From Granulicella sp. L60 (GTDB lineage: Bacteria; Acidobacteriota; Terriglobia; Terriglobales; Acidobacteriaceae), in NCBI RefSeq assembly GCF_009765825.1, contig NZ_LMUR01000022.1:755101-819100 (forward strand): 64,000 bases of DNA, given 5' to 3'. The notes under the pieces are model-generated. The model saw only the letters and a list, made by a program, of their open reading frames with translations, made no database searches and was not told the origin of the DNA. The position numbers were made by a program, and so were the translations under genes. Positions 19,501 through 27,982 of the stretch are shown one piece after another (position 1 is the stretch's first letter; every line of letters begins with the position of its first letter).

Positions 19501-19767
19501 ACCGGGAGTCAAGCCCTGCACCAAAAACTCACCCTTACCGTCAGCCACAGTCTCTCGGGTAGTGCCGACATCGGAACTGGTAATGGTGACGCTTGCTCTT
19601 GGAATGCCTCCGCCTTGTGCGTCGACCACGCGACCGTTGATGGACGAGGCTACCTGGCCAATACCGGAAACGGTTAGAAGGAGCAAGATGCTTAGGAGGG
19701 CGAACGTGCCCGTGGCTTTACAGGCGAGAAAGGAACGATTCAACGGACAAATCATGTGTGCCCCCAT
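16552..19767 (-). CDS. TonB-dependent receptor, Oar-like, of the peptide/D-amino-acid cluster
   Basis: A 1071-residue protein with a Sec signal (ALLSILLLLTVSGIGQVASS), a carboxypeptidase-regulatory-like domain (SINGRVVDAQGGGIPRAS, GFYTIKVSSPGFATQEIKK), a plug (QIEDMPINGRNYLDLMQLVP) and a large barrel ending in RFDF. Such receptors take up peptides or oligosaccharides across the outer membrane using TonB energy. The start is either the ATG at 19767 or the one at 19755, which has GGGGG just upstream. The promoter and palindrome (19810-19825) upstream are shared in design with the neighbouring D-amino-acid genes, so muropeptide-like or D-amino-acid peptides are its likely cargo; this is inferred from the shared site, not from the barrel sequence. 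Confidence 0.9.
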   Translation of the reverse strand: MGAHMICPLNRSFLACKATGTFALLSILLLLTVSGIGQVASSINGRVVDAQGGGIPRASVTITSSDVGTTRETVADGKGEFLVQGLTPGFYTIKVSSPGFATQEIKKAELLVNQPLTPTITMTVATATTEMTVTSAAPMLETTTSSTGATITPRQIEDMPINGRNYLDLMQLVPGVAINRQANTGSDAATPILGERGGNADFLIDGMPNNDYLNGGAAAQFNQDAILEFQVITSSYKAEFGHSSGGVINVVSRSGTNDVHGLISFFHRNSVFDSSDNSLSKPPFLLRWDPAAQIGGPLLRGKIFAFASAERIMESRQLNFVYPAGLPPSLQVAEATYDKHSMTDDTRFRVRLDEQFGRHQISEQVNYTNNHISDYLPLSLTTSLPSTRSNIGQRYLMIGGSDAWLFGSQSNPFLITSYAQFRGEPSLTSASHPQAGISNTLDNLFSGLDTGDLFGDQGQVSYGAGFTPLQISQDYISFGSNLTKHIGNHDPKIGWDYQHTHVDGTESNSLFNQLFSTESDLAQYGSTNSGVYYLTEQGGTTAQNQIRLRNAYDGLFAQDDWKIKGNITLNLGLRWDYDSRFPNTGNVSPRIGIAWQVLPKTVVHASYGIFYDHFRLGIARDVPQFGGATVISEKYMSFPRLFYGNPSTITSYFNGLGDNVPCVANSMTDAQIAAAKLTCAPGVPLYGIDHLNNATGVAQNAVVNESNVQTASGLSPDAFLAVADAAINQQPGYFTWDPFGNLSIHDAFAQYTVPVTVDPAFKTPYTTAIHFGIQQELTPTMTLTADYYHRNINHILGVRVTNLTFESREVGNSTTYTNGTERVLGYGPWLGGFFDGLTLELAKRMSRHFQGSIAYTYAKEWDNALNSSLNSSAQTTGGATYIGVPTDSYVGPVPNYTDPVTGANNAQHAFIASNGNYIPKVQAHYNGPDLDYGPSDLSIPQTVLAHGIWDMPLGFQLSGIFRAQSGFAYTLASNNPPDVDGDGLYGGRDLNFIRNSNRAPVYINMDTRVSKIFQIKDAKRLNLYFEMFNLFNNANTAGITQYETLPDNSQPPTTTQTLPGREGEVGLRFDF

Positions 19768-19809
19768 GCATCTATTCGGATTTAAGGAATGGATCTGCTT
19801 TCACTTCAA

Positions 19810-19825
19810 TGCAACGTATGTTTCT
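19810..19825. promoter_or_regulatory. Regulon palindrome, site A (TonB receptor)
   Basis: TGCAAC-GTAT-GTTTCT, the weakest copy of the shared 16-bp motif, with one perfect half and four of six positions in the other. It lies 42 bp upstream of the receptor start at 19767 and 43 bp downstream of the -35 box of the promoter at 19846-19874, so just past the expected transcription start. A repressor bound here would block elongation or initiation. Confidence 0.65.
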
Positions 19826-19845
19826 TTAAAGTAGTAAGTCGGGTT

Positions 19846-19874
19846 AGTATGCGACAGATTAGTCACAGGGTCAA
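19846..19874 (-). promoter_or_regulatory. Promoter of the TonB receptor gene
   Basis: On the minus strand TTGACC (19874-19869), a 17-nt spacer and CATACT (19851-19846) form a sigma70-like promoter. The start point would fall near 19838, upstream of palindrome A. Confidence 0.5.
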
Positions 19875-20064
19875 CAATAAAATTAGGGGAATAATGCGAT
19901 ATGTCTCGTGATATCTCACCGCATCATCTGTTGCGATACGTTAGATAGGACGAGAAAAGGGAGAACGTTGTTCGCGGTGCGTAACTTGCGCTAGGATCAA
20001 AGGTTATAGCTATTTAGGATCGGGACAAACGACCACTGGTCATCCGCGTCGGTGATAGTTTGTA

Positions 20065-20943
20065 TTATTCGGTTTCGAACCAGCGGAAGCCTTGGCGTTG
20101 CTCCTTGGCAGCCTCGCGCAACAGGGAAAGGCTCGTATCACGGTCGTAGTTCGCGCACGCAACCAAAATCAGGTTCGCCAGCGACATCGGCGCGACGTAA
20201 GAGTCGATGAAGGAGTTACTTTCGACCGGGGCAACAAAAAATTCATCAGCCAGCCTAGCAATAGGTGAGACGTAAGTTCCGGTGATTCCGATGCAGTAAG
20301 CGCCGTTCTTGCGGGCTCGCTGCATCCCCTCGACCGTTTGGCGAAGCCCTTTGCGGAAGCTGATTGCGATAACAACGTCGCCTTTGCCAATGGAGCGCGT
20401 GATATGAAGGCTGCGGCCAACGGTTGTTGCGATGAGCACGGGAAGGCCGATGAGAGTGAGGTGATGCTCGAAGTAATGCACCAAATTTTCGGCAAGATCA
20501 CCGCCCAGGATAAGCCTTCGCCGGGCACCATGAATGCGTTTTGCAGCGGACGCGAGCCTTTTCGCGTCTAGTTTGTTCCGGACCGAGTTCAGGTTTCTGA
20601 CATCTTGCTCCATAGTCGCATTGAGGTAATCCGGAATATTAGCGAGTGTTCTGGCACTTTCCTGCATACCGTCGAGCGAGGTTGCATTGGCGATGGAAAG
20701 ATCCCGAAGGTAGTTCTGGAATGACCGATAGTTCTCAAATCCCATACGCTGTATGATCCGAACCATGGTCGCGGGATCGGTGCGGACCTTTGCCGCAGCG
20801 GCGCGGACACTAAGCAGAACGAACTCTCGCGGATTCTCTAGTACCGGGCGGATAAGTTCCTGTCGCCGCGGGTTGAGCTGCTTCATCCAACTCATCAGGC
20901 CGCCCGGCGGCATTCCATTCTCGTCGGTTATGTTCGTTGCCAT
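20065..20943 (-). CDS. RpiR/MurR-family transcriptional regulator (first copy)
   Basis: A 292-residue regulator. The N-terminal HTH (residues about 30-75) reads SVRAAAAKVRTDPATMVRII and GFENYRSFQNYLRDL, the RpiR pattern. The C-terminal SIS domain has RRLILGGDLAENL, GKGDVVIAISFRKGLRQTVE and GAYCIGITGTYVSPIA, which usually binds a phosphosugar. I chose the ATG at 20943: a TTGACA-17-AATGCT promoter ends 7 nt before it, so the message would be leaderless; the frame continues to a GTG at 21003 that would lie inside the promoter. It is divergent from the serine hydrolase gene with palindrome B between. A closely similar second copy stands at 34591-35460. The shared palindrome is the obvious candidate site for both. 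Confidence 0.92.
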   Translation of the reverse strand: MATNITDENGMPPGGLMSWMKQLNPRRQELIRPVLENPREFVLLSVRAAAAKVRTDPATMVRIIQRMGFENYRSFQNYLRDLSIANATSLDGMQESARTLANIPDYLNATMEQDVRNLNSVRNKLDAKRLASAAKRIHGARRRLILGGDLAENLVHYFEHHLTLIGLPVLIATTVGRSLHITRSIGKGDVVIAISFRKGLRQTVEGMQRARKNGAYCIGITGTYVSPIARLADEFFVAPVESNSFIDSYVAPMSLANLILVACANYDRDTSLSLLREAAKEQRQGFRWFETE

Positions 20944-20950
20944 AAGTCGC

Positions 20951-20979
20951 AGCATTGCTGAAAGCGAGAATGGTGTCAA
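20951..20979 (-). promoter_or_regulatory. Promoter of the first rpiR-type gene, leaderless
   Basis: TTGACA at 20979-20974, 17-nt spacer, AATGCT at 20956-20951, then GCGACTT and the ATG. The same arrangement, including the AATGCTGCG core, precedes the second copy at 35470-35498. Conservation of this stretch outside the coding part supports both the promoter and the downstream start codon. Confidence 0.6.
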
Positions 20980-21022
20980 CTTAAAGATGAAGTTTCCCGC
21001 CACGTTAATTTATTTAATGTCG

Positions 21023-21042
21023 TATGCAACATTCATTGCATA
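21023..21042. promoter_or_regulatory. Regulon palindrome, site B (serine hydrolase / rpiR intergenic)
   Basis: TGCAAC-ATTC-ATTGCA at 21025-21040 with flanking TA on both sides gives arms TATGCAAC/ATTGCATA, the most symmetrical copy of the motif. It lies in the short gap between the divergent regulator (start 20943) and the serine hydrolase (start 21062), so one bound dimer could control both. No clear TTGACA box for the rightward gene was found. Confidence 0.75.
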
Positions 21043-21061
21043 TCATGTTACGCTCTGACGC

Positions 21062-22810
21062 ATGCGAAATGAGCTAAATAGAAGATCTTTCCTTGGACGG
21101 AGCGCATGGATGCTTGGTGCAGCGCTTCTACCGATTGATACGTCTACTGCATCAGCGAGCGGGACGCCGGGGGCGGAGCAGTCTACAGGGCCGTTGGACC
21201 GATTCGTAAAGAGGTACATGGAGACAATGCATGCGCCCGGGATGACAGTTGCGCTACTCGCAGACGATCAAGTGACCTCTCGTGCATTTGGTTACGGTAA
21301 TTCTCAAGCCCGACTTCCCGTGGCCGTCGAGCAACCGTTTTGGATTGGGTCGATCTGTAAGTCATTTGTTGGGATCGTAGCCATGCAACTGCTGGACGAG
21401 GGCAAACTTGATCTGCATAAGCCTGTACTCGAGATTATGCCTGACCTTCCGTTTGTCAACGACTTCGGACCGATCACAGCGCATCATCTCTTGACGCATA
21501 CTTCCGGGCTTCCCAACTGGTTGCAGCTTTTTTCGAGCGATCCGTCGCAACGGGCAAAGCAGGCCTATGCCCCTGGGGATCGGTTCGCGTACTGCAACCT
21601 GGGTTACGACACTCTTGGTTTGCTAATCGCTCATTTGGATGGCCAGAGGTGGCCGGAGGTTGTAACCGCTCGTGTGTTTAGGCCGCTTGGAATGGCTGGA
21701 GCTTCCGGACAGATTGATGACAGTGTTCAGGCTCGAATGCCCACGGGATATCAGTTCCAGTACCGCGATCGTTCTTGCACAGTCGCTGATCCACTGGTGG
21801 CGAGCGGATATGTGCTGATGAGCAATGCCGCGGGTAGCATTGCGGCTACCGCAGACGACATGGCTAAATATATGCGCATGCTCGTTAGGCGTGGGATCGG
21901 GCCTGCAGGGCGCATCGTATCTGAGGAGGGTTTTAAGCTGTTCTCGACACCATACATCAAGGCTCCCGTCCTGAGCCCGAATGCTAGCTATGGATACGGA
22001 GTCGGAGTGGAGACGATCGATGGCCGTATGATGCTTCGGCATACCGGAGGAGCTACCGCCTTTGCATCGTCGATTCTCGTTGATCTGGATGGGGGCGTAG
22101 GAGCGTTTGCCTCGATCAATGCGATGCAGGAGTATCGTCCGAACCCGGTGACAAAGTTTGCCGTCGATCTGTTATATGCCGAAAAATCGCGTCGTACAGC
22201 TCCGAAGGAACCGGGGATCGAGAATCCACTCGACTGTAAGCGGCCCGAAGAGTTCGGAGGTGTATACAAGTCGACCGATGGCGAAACACTGACCGTCAAA
22301 GCTCAGGGAAGTTCGTTGGTGCTTACTGGCGTTCGCGGTATGACCAGCCTGCGTTCGCTGGGACCTGACCTATTTAGTGCTGCAGACGGAAGAGTTTTGG
22401 ACGGCGGTGGCTCTACGGATGCACCTAGTGAATTCGCTCTTATCTTCGAGCGGGATAAGTCCGCTTCGTCTCCTGGCGTTATTGGGCTGAGCTATGGGCC
22501 ACGATGGTATGCCGGAGAACGATTCCATGGACCACACGAGGATTCACGAATGGAAGAGGCAGAGCGCTACAAAGGTGTGTATACCAATGACAGCCCCTGG
22601 ATGTCGCCATTGCGCGTGGTTGAGCGCAATGGAAAGTTATGGCTGGATGGGGTGGAGGAGTTGCATTCAACAGGTATCGATCGCTTCGCAGTCAACGGCG
22701 GTGAGGGCACGCTTGAATTGGAGTTTGTTTCGTTCCTTGATGGTCGAGCTCAGATGCTTAAAATCAACGGTGATGTTCTCCGTCGAGTTGCTCTGATCGC
22801 TTCCACCTAG
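21062..22810 (+). CDS. Tat-exported serine hydrolase of the beta-lactamase/D-aminopeptidase (class C, S12) family
   Basis: A 582-residue protein. The twin-arginine signal is NRRSFLGRSAWMLGAALLP. The catalytic domain has the SxxK motif in IGSICKSFVGIVAM (about residue 98), the YxN motif in RFAYCNLGYDTLG (about residue 179), and RHTGGATAFASSI at the KTG-equivalent position. About 200 C-terminal residues form an all-beta extension (DUF3471-like). Family members include D-aminopeptidases, D,D-carboxypeptidases and esterases; penicillin-binding architecture and the surrounding D-amino-acid genes favour a peptidase acting on D-residues in the periplasm. There is no ribosome site directly before the ATG. 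The stop codon overlaps the stop of the convergent pseudogene. Confidence 0.88.
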   Translation: MRNELNRRSFLGRSAWMLGAALLPIDTSTASASGTPGAEQSTGPLDRFVKRYMETMHAPGMTVALLADDQVTSRAFGYGNSQARLPVAVEQPFWIGSICKSFVGIVAMQLLDEGKLDLHKPVLEIMPDLPFVNDFGPITAHHLLTHTSGLPNWLQLFSSDPSQRAKQAYAPGDRFAYCNLGYDTLGLLIAHLDGQRWPEVVTARVFRPLGMAGASGQIDDSVQARMPTGYQFQYRDRSCTVADPLVASGYVLMSNAAGSIAATADDMAKYMRMLVRRGIGPAGRIVSEEGFKLFSTPYIKAPVLSPNASYGYGVGVETIDGRMMLRHTGGATAFASSILVDLDGGVGAFASINAMQEYRPNPVTKFAVDLLYAEKSRRTAPKEPGIENPLDCKRPEEFGGVYKSTDGETLTVKAQGSSLVLTGVRGMTSLRSLGPDLFSAADGRVLDGGGSTDAPSEFALIFERDKSASSPGVIGLSYGPRWYAGERFHGPHEDSRMEEAERYKGVYTNDSPWMSPLRVVERNGKLWLDGVEELHSTGIDRFAVNGGEGTLELEFVSFLDGRAQMLKINGDVLRRVALIAST

Positions 22811-23607
22811 GGCATAATCTTCGTTTGCTTGTAGCCGGGACCATAGAGAGCAACGCCTGGCTTTGCTCCGGTATGCTTCTGTTGGTCGACCACGATGGTG
22901 CCGCTTACCAGAACATAGTCGATGCCGGCGGGATATACATTCGGGTCCCGATACGTTGAGAGGTCCTGAATCTTTTCGTAGTCGAAGATAGTTACATCGG
23001 CTTACTGTCCCTCGCGGATGAGGCAACTCGTCGGTGTTCGCGTAGCTGCCCGGTGGATAGATGAGTGCGGTTGTCATCCCCATGGCACCGCCGCGCATCG
23101 CGGTCCCCATGATTGCTTTCATTCTATCGAGTTCTTCTGCCGTAGGAGATCGCGCAGCCTGGTCCAGCACAGCGACGCGAGCCTGCTCCTCGCTGAAGTA
23201 GCTGCCGAAGTTGACACTAATGCCTTGTCGTTGAAGTTTGCCGAGTTACCTCTCGACCTCATTGGCCGGAACCGGAGTGCCTCCTTCGCCAGCGATAACG
23301 GTAGTTACGCCTTCGCGCACTTTATTATCGGCAAGGTCGTTTACTAGTAGAGTTTCACCGGATTGATCCATCATATCGATCCAGCCGGGGGAGACGTACT
23401 TGCCGGTGGCATCGATCTCTCGCCGGCCATGTCCCGTGACTTTACCGATCTTTACGAGCTTGCCATTTGCGATCGCTACATCAGCTGCAATCCAAGGGTT
23501 TCCGGCTCCGTCCAGCACATGGCCGTTGCGGATAACAACGTCGTAGGTTTGCGTACGGCGACCCATGGAATCGAGATGAAGAGTAAGAGAGTAATTGTGG
23601 CTTTCAT
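22807..23607 (-). pseudogene. N-acyl-D-amino-acid deacylase pseudogene
   Basis: This is a wrecked paralogue of the intact deacylase at 30409-32067. From the ATG at 23607 a signal peptide (MKATITLLLFISIPWVAV) is readable, then a frameshift leads into TYDVVIRNGHVLDGAGNPWI and VSPGWIDMMDQSG. A TAA at 23248-23246 interrupts the frame; GISVNFGSYFSEEQARVAV and MGMTTALIYPPGSYANTDEL follow in frame. At that point about 275 codons present in the intact gene are missing, including the catalytic and metal-binding core. The tail resumes as REGQ, a second TAA, then ADVTIFDYEKIQDLSTY to HTGAKPG and the natural TAG. It is the last unit of the permease operon. Confidence 0.93.
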
Positions 23608-23626
23608 AACAGCTCACCGAAATCAG

Positions 23627-24796
23627 TCAGATCAGCATGGCCGCAAGTAGTGCTAAGCGAGGCGCGATATGCTTGCGCTGGAGATGTTCATGAATGGCAT
23701 GTGCGCCCGAGCCAACGGCGCCCATGCCATCCAGCGTGGGTACGCCAAGCGCAGAGGTAAAGTTGCCGTCTGAACCGCCACCGGTCGCAGCCTCTTCCAG
23801 TTCGATATTCATCCTCGAGGCAAGTTCTTTTGCACGGCGAAAGAGTGCGATCGTGCCCGTAGTTCTTTCCATAGGGGGACGGTTTATACCACCTGTTAAC
23901 TCCAGTTTGCAGAACTTGTCCTGTGATCTGAGTTTTTTGAACTTCCGATCGAGCGTAGTCACATCTCGCTGGCGTTCCAAGCGTACATCGATCTCGGCCC
24001 AAGCCTCGGCTGCGATGACATTGGATCGCGTTCCTCCGCCAATCAGCCCTGGATTGACCGTTATGCCGCGGCTCAAATCGGTGAAGTCGCTCAACGTTTC
24101 TATCTGTCGGGCTAGTTCGATGATGGCACTGTGTCCGCGTTCGAAATCAACTCCACTGTGAGCAGCTGTTCCATGCACCGCGAGCCGGTACATGCCTACG
24201 GCCTTGCGTGCGGTCTTGTAAGCACCTTCATCTCCTTGTGCCGGTTCGAGAACGTAGACGGAGCTACAACGACTGGCGACTGCCTCAGTCACTTTACGTG
24301 ATGCGGGACTTCCAATCTCTTCGTCACCATGGAGCAAAATAATCACCGGACGGTGAAGCAGATGCAGATCTTGCAGCATCTCAACCGCGGTGAGCGCCAT
24401 CATGACACCGGACTTCATGTCCAGCACTCCAGGGCCTGCGATGATGTATTTTGTCGCCCTCCATGGCATGTGAACGATGGTGCCGTGATCCCAGACTGTA
24501 TCCAAATGGCCAAGGAGAAGGATGGGTTTTTCTCGGGATGAACTTCCGCTAAAACGCACCTCAAGAGAATCGCCGTATTGACGATGCTTGTGACGCCGTA
24601 TAGTTCCGCCTGCCGCCTGAGCCCACTCTGCAAATGAAGTAAGTGCCCGATCAACGGCTTCTTTATCGCTGCTAGGAGACTCTATTTCAACCAGTGAGCG
24701 CAGGCGATCTATAAGTCGAGACTCCCGTCTCTGAGCCTCCGTGAGCAACAGCGACATGTCAATGGACGGAGGGGGCAATTTACTGACGACTTTCAT
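23627..24796 (-). CDS. M20 family metallopeptidase (glutamate carboxypeptidase / N-acyl-L-amino-acid hydrolase type), cytoplasmic
   Basis: A 389-residue protein with the M20A zinc site: ILLLGHLDTVWDHG (first histidine and aspartate), GPGVLDMKSGVMMAL, LLHGDEEIGSPASR (catalytic Glu and ligand), and VHGTAAHSGVDFERGHSA of the dimerisation domain; GAGSDGN-like ATGGGSDGNFTSALG is near the end. No signal peptide is seen, so it probably acts in the cytoplasm. AGGAG precedes the ATG at 24796. Relatives remove C-terminal glutamate or cleave N-acyl-L-amino acids. A peptidase of this clan is the final step (L-desuccinylase) of the N-succinyl route from D- to L-amino acids; with the GNAT and racemase encoded 4 kb away, that role is a reasonable inference. 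Confidence 0.88.
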   Translation of the reverse strand: MKVVSKLPPPSIDMSLLLTEAQRRESRLIDRLRSLVEIESPSSDKEAVDRALTSFAEWAQAAGGTIRRHKHRQYGDSLEVRFSGSSSREKPILLLGHLDTVWDHGTIVHMPWRATKYIIAGPGVLDMKSGVMMALTAVEMLQDLHLLHRPVIILLHGDEEIGSPASRKVTEAVASRCSSVYVLEPAQGDEGAYKTARKAVGMYRLAVHGTAAHSGVDFERGHSAIIELARQIETLSDFTDLSRGITVNPGLIGGGTRSNVIAAEAWAEIDVRLERQRDVTTLDRKFKKLRSQDKFCKLELTGGINRPPMERTTGTIALFRRAKELASRMNIELEEAATGGGSDGNFTSALGVPTLDGMGAVGSGAHAIHEHLQRKHIAPRLALLAAMLI

Positions 24797-24826
24797 GGAA
24801 CTCCTGATCTCGCTTACTCTATGCAG

Positions 24827-26431
24827 TTACTGGACGTCGAGGGTAGCCTTATCGATGGGAAGCGAATAGGCAGCGGAAGCGATAGCTCCCAGCGCCTCTC
24901 CCGCGATCTCTGCTGCATTGGAATCGTCCGGTAACTCTAAATGATTGAGGTAGAGGGCAAATGCGAGGCGCTGTCCGCTTGGAGTGGTTGTGTAGCCCGC
25001 GAGGCCTTTACCCTCGAGCATTAGATGCATGTTGAGTAAATCCTCAGTGCCATAGGTTCCGGTTTTGGCGAAGACATGACCCGCGGCAGGTAAGTCCCGC
25101 TGAACTTTGACTAGCGACCCATCTTTGCCGAGGATAGGCAGAGCCTTGAGAAACACTGGATAGCTCTTCTGCTTAGCCATATAAGCAAGATAATGCACCA
25201 TGAAGTCTGGCGTATAGAAGGCCGAGGATGCACCACCCGCACCATCAGCCTGAGAAGCTCCAGAAAGATCGAGGCCGGCCTTCGTCAAAAAATCATACTC
25301 GAGCGCAAAACCCTTCTGATCAATCTTCTCTGTCGTTTTACCTAGAACGGCTCCCAGAATGTAAGGCGTCATGCTGGCGTGCAAATTGTGGCTGACCTTC
25401 AAGGTTACCTTCACCTCTTCCGCAAACGGAGCCGAAACGTGCTCTGCGACCTTGTACTGCGGAGTAGAGAAGCTGCCATATTTGCTGGCACTTGTGATGG
25501 TATCCGGCTTGGCATCGACCTTCACCCCGACCTCTCTCAGTGCCTCATTGAGGGCGACTACTGCAAAACGCGAAGGGCTGGCTACTGGATAGCCGTAGAT
25601 GTGAGGTCCGCTGGACTGAGCGACGGAGCCGGCGAGCACTACCGTCTGTGTGCCGTCAGCGTTATCAATGGTCTCAGGTTCTTCAAAAGACGATTTGGCT
25701 CCGGCTACGGTGACAATATGATTTTCGAATCGGATGGAAGGCACCTGCAGCGAGTAGGTCAGTACGGCAGGCTTATTCGGCGCATCCGATGGCTGAATTG
25801 TCACGTCGATCACATTGTCGTTCACCGCAATGGGAGAGATCACCACTCCGGTGCCAAGCTCACGCTCGCCCTCGGGGAAGAGACTGACATCGACAAGTAC
25901 TTTGCCCTGAACACGTTTGATTCCTGCCGCTGATATCTGTTTCGCGAACTCCTTGATAACCACGAGCGGATCTCCAGGGACAAGTTTCGACTCCGGACCG
26001 CCATAGGTGTGATCCTCATCCGCAAACGCCAGTGTGCCGTCGGGCTGAAGACGATTCGAGAGATTAGGATCTCCGCTGGCTACAAGCACCAGATCTCCCT
26101 TCAACGTTCCCTTGCTATCGATCTCACCCGTGCGGTAGACGAAGGTATGGAACCGGTAGTCGGGCCCGAGAAGTTGTAGTGCAGTCCCTTCGGTGAGTAG
26201 TTTCGTGGTGGATCCTGGCGTGAATAACTTCTGACTATTCAACGTGAAGAGCGGCTTCTGGTCGTCAAGTGAATAAACTTCAATGCCGAAGCTGACGTGC
26301 CGGAACTGAGGCTCACTGATTATCTGTTGGACTGCCTCGGAAAATGTCTGCGGTTTAGCAGTCTGGGAGACGCAGTTCATTGCACTGATCGCAATGGCGG
26401 CGAGCGGGGCGAGCAACAACGTTTTATTCAT
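24827..26431 (-). CDS. dacB: D-alanyl-D-alanine carboxypeptidase/endopeptidase, PBP4 (S13) family
   Basis: A 534-residue protein with a Sec signal (LLLAPLAAIAISAMNC). The three penicillin-binding motifs are present: SxxK in TPGSTTKLLTEG (about residue 74), SxN in LKVSHNLHASMTP (about 347) and KTG in VFAKTGTYGTEDL (about 455). An inserted domain lies between the first two, as usual for PBP4. The enzyme removes the terminal D-Ala of peptidoglycan stem peptides and may cut crosslinks in the periplasm. The ATG overlaps the permease stop by 8 nt (ATGAATAA) and has GGAG 7 nt upstream, so the genes are translationally coupled. Released D-Ala would feed the permease and the racemisation genes. Confidence 0.93.
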   Translation of the reverse strand: MNKTLLLAPLAAIAISAMNCVSQTAKPQTFSEAVQQIISEPQFRHVSFGIEVYSLDDQKPLFTLNSQKLFTPGSTTKLLTEGTALQLLGPDYRFHTFVYRTGEIDSKGTLKGDLVLVASGDPNLSNRLQPDGTLAFADEDHTYGGPESKLVPGDPLVVIKEFAKQISAAGIKRVQGKVLVDVSLFPEGERELGTGVVISPIAVNDNVIDVTIQPSDAPNKPAVLTYSLQVPSIRFENHIVTVAGAKSSFEEPETIDNADGTQTVVLAGSVAQSSGPHIYGYPVASPSRFAVVALNEALREVGVKVDAKPDTITSASKYGSFSTPQYKVAEHVSAPFAEEVKVTLKVSHNLHASMTPYILGAVLGKTTEKIDQKGFALEYDFLTKAGLDLSGASQADGAGGASSAFYTPDFMVHYLAYMAKQKSYPVFLKALPILGKDGSLVKVQRDLPAAGHVFAKTGTYGTEDLLNMHLMLEGKGLAGYTTTPSGQRLAFALYLNHLELPDDSNAAEIAGEALGAIASAAYSLPIDKATLDVQ

Positions 26432-27821
26432 TCGAGATCTCCAGAGTTGAGGGAATAAGAGTGTTCTTCGCTTCGTACCAGCGGAAGAGAAAATAGAGAG
26501 GTAATCCTAGGAGGATGAGGCCGAAGCCTGTCATGGCGCGGGCTGGCGCACTCACTATCGTGCTTACCACGACTACCGTAGCTGCTATGACAAAGAGGAT
26601 TGGCAACACCGGATAGCCGGGAGTGCGGAAGGTGCGAGCGCGATCCGGGTACTTGATGCGCAGCACGATGACGGCAGCTACGGCGAGGCCGTAGAAGATC
26701 CACGCCGTAAAGACTACGGAGGTAAAGAGCTGCTGAAAACTTCCCGCCAAAGTAAGCACCGATGCCCAGATCCCTTGGATAAGCAGGGCACGAGTCGGCA
26801 CTTTGCTATGTGAGTTCGTAGTGCCGAGACTCTGGAAGAAGACACGATCTCTGGCCATTGCATAATATACGCGAGGTCCCGTAACCGTCATACCGTTGAT
26901 GGCAACAAGAATGGACGTAACAATGAGCAGTGAGATAAGGCGCGTGGCGCCTGCTCCATAGGCGGCCTGGGCGGCAGTGGCAGCTGCGCTCCCCACGCCT
27001 ACAATCTGATCAGGCCGTAACACCATGTAGTAGCCGGCGTTCAAGAGTAGATAGATAGCAGCTACGAAAAGTGTTCCACCAATTAGGCTGCGCGGAAGAT
27101 CGCGCTGCGGGCTGCGAAATTCTGCGGCAGTAAAAGAAACGACGTGCCAGCCTTCATAAGCCCAAAGTACTGCGATGAGTGCGATGCCATAGGCCATCCA
27201 ACCGGTATGCATTGGAGCGTTCCATCCCAGCCTCAATGTGGCAGCGTGCCCGTGCTCAAATAGAAGGCTAGCGAGTCCGATCAAACCCAGAAATTTCGCT
27301 CCCATCCCAATATTTTGAATATGCTTGGCGTGTCTCATGCTCATGAGGTTGGCCGCGGTAAGTATGACTACACTAGCCACCGATACAAGCTTCTGCTGCC
27401 ACAATGTGAGCGGTATAAGCTGAGAAAGATAAAGGCCGAATCCTGTGGCAAGCGTGGCGATGCTGCCGCTCTGAATCATGGTCAGCAATCCCCAACCATA
27501 AAGGAACGCGACCACTTTGCCGTATGCCTCACGTAGATACGTATAGAGTCCACCTGCCGCTGGAAACATGGAAGCCATCTCTGCAAGCGAGAGTGCACCG
27601 AATATACTAAGCGCCCCGCCGGCCAGCCAGATGAGAAGTACACTACGGACGGAAGTGAGATGAAGAGCAATTGCTCCGGGTACAAGGAAGATGCCTGAAC
27701 CGATGACTGATCCTGCAACAACTGAAAACCCATCCCAGGCAGTTAGCTCGCGTGCCAATGCCGTCGACTCGGATACAGACGCCGATGTCTTCGCGAAGCA
27801 TCTGTCGCTCAAATCATGCAT
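26424..27821 (-). CDS. APC superfamily amino acid permease
   Basis: A protein of about 465 residues with some twelve hydrophobic segments. The first helix carries the APC signature (GFSVVAGSVIGSGIFLVPGA), followed by LIWLAGGALSIFGALSLAEM and GGLYTYLREAYGKVVAFLYG; YEGWHVVSFTAAEFRSPQRD is the conserved TM6/loop region. It imports amino acids by proton symport or exchange. I chose the ATG at 27821 because AGAGGATG lies upstream with 9-nt spacing; the frame stays open to 27899 without a ribosome site. It leads the operon permease-dacB-M20-(pseudogene), which begins at a promoter with palindrome C. Cargo is probably D- or L-alanine or glutamate released from cell-wall peptides, by context only. 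Confidence 0.9.
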   Translation of the reverse strand: MHDLSDRCFAKTSASVSESTALARELTAWDGFSVVAGSVIGSGIFLVPGAIALHLTSVRSVLLIWLAGGALSIFGALSLAEMASMFPAAGGLYTYLREAYGKVVAFLYGWGLLTMIQSGSIATLATGFGLYLSQLIPLTLWQQKLVSVASVVILTAANLMSMRHAKHIQNIGMGAKFLGLIGLASLLFEHGHAATLRLGWNAPMHTGWMAYGIALIAVLWAYEGWHVVSFTAAEFRSPQRDLPRSLIGGTLFVAAIYLLLNAGYYMVLRPDQIVGVGSAAATAAQAAYGAGATRLISLLIVTSILVAINGMTVTGPRVYYAMARDRVFFQSLGTTNSHSKVPTRALLIQGIWASVLTLAGSFQQLFTSVVFTAWIFYGLAVAAVIVLRIKYPDRARTFRTPGYPVLPILFVIAATVVVVSTIVSAPARAMTGFGLILLGLPLYFLFRWYEAKNTLIPSTLEISNE

Positions 27822-27982
27822 CCTTGGCATCCTCTGCTGACTTGCGTGGAAAGGTCGGTTGAACATGATGCGCTTCTGATGTTCAAGTACGAGCAACACT
27901 TGGTTTTCGTTGTTGTGAATCGGCGAAATAGTACTTTTCTAGGTACTCCAAAAAGCAAAGATCTGGGGGCTCGAGAACCTAT

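Noticed and set aside
20065..20943. Calling the RpiR proteins MurR and the cluster a MurNAc pathway
   Set aside because: No murQ etherase, PTS transporter, nagZ or MurNAc kinase is in the window; neighbours act on peptides and D-amino acids.
22667..23170. A separate 167-residue leftward protein
   Set aside because: Its first part is the middle of the deacylase pseudogene; after the deletion it reads out of frame and enters the antisense of the serine hydrolase gene.
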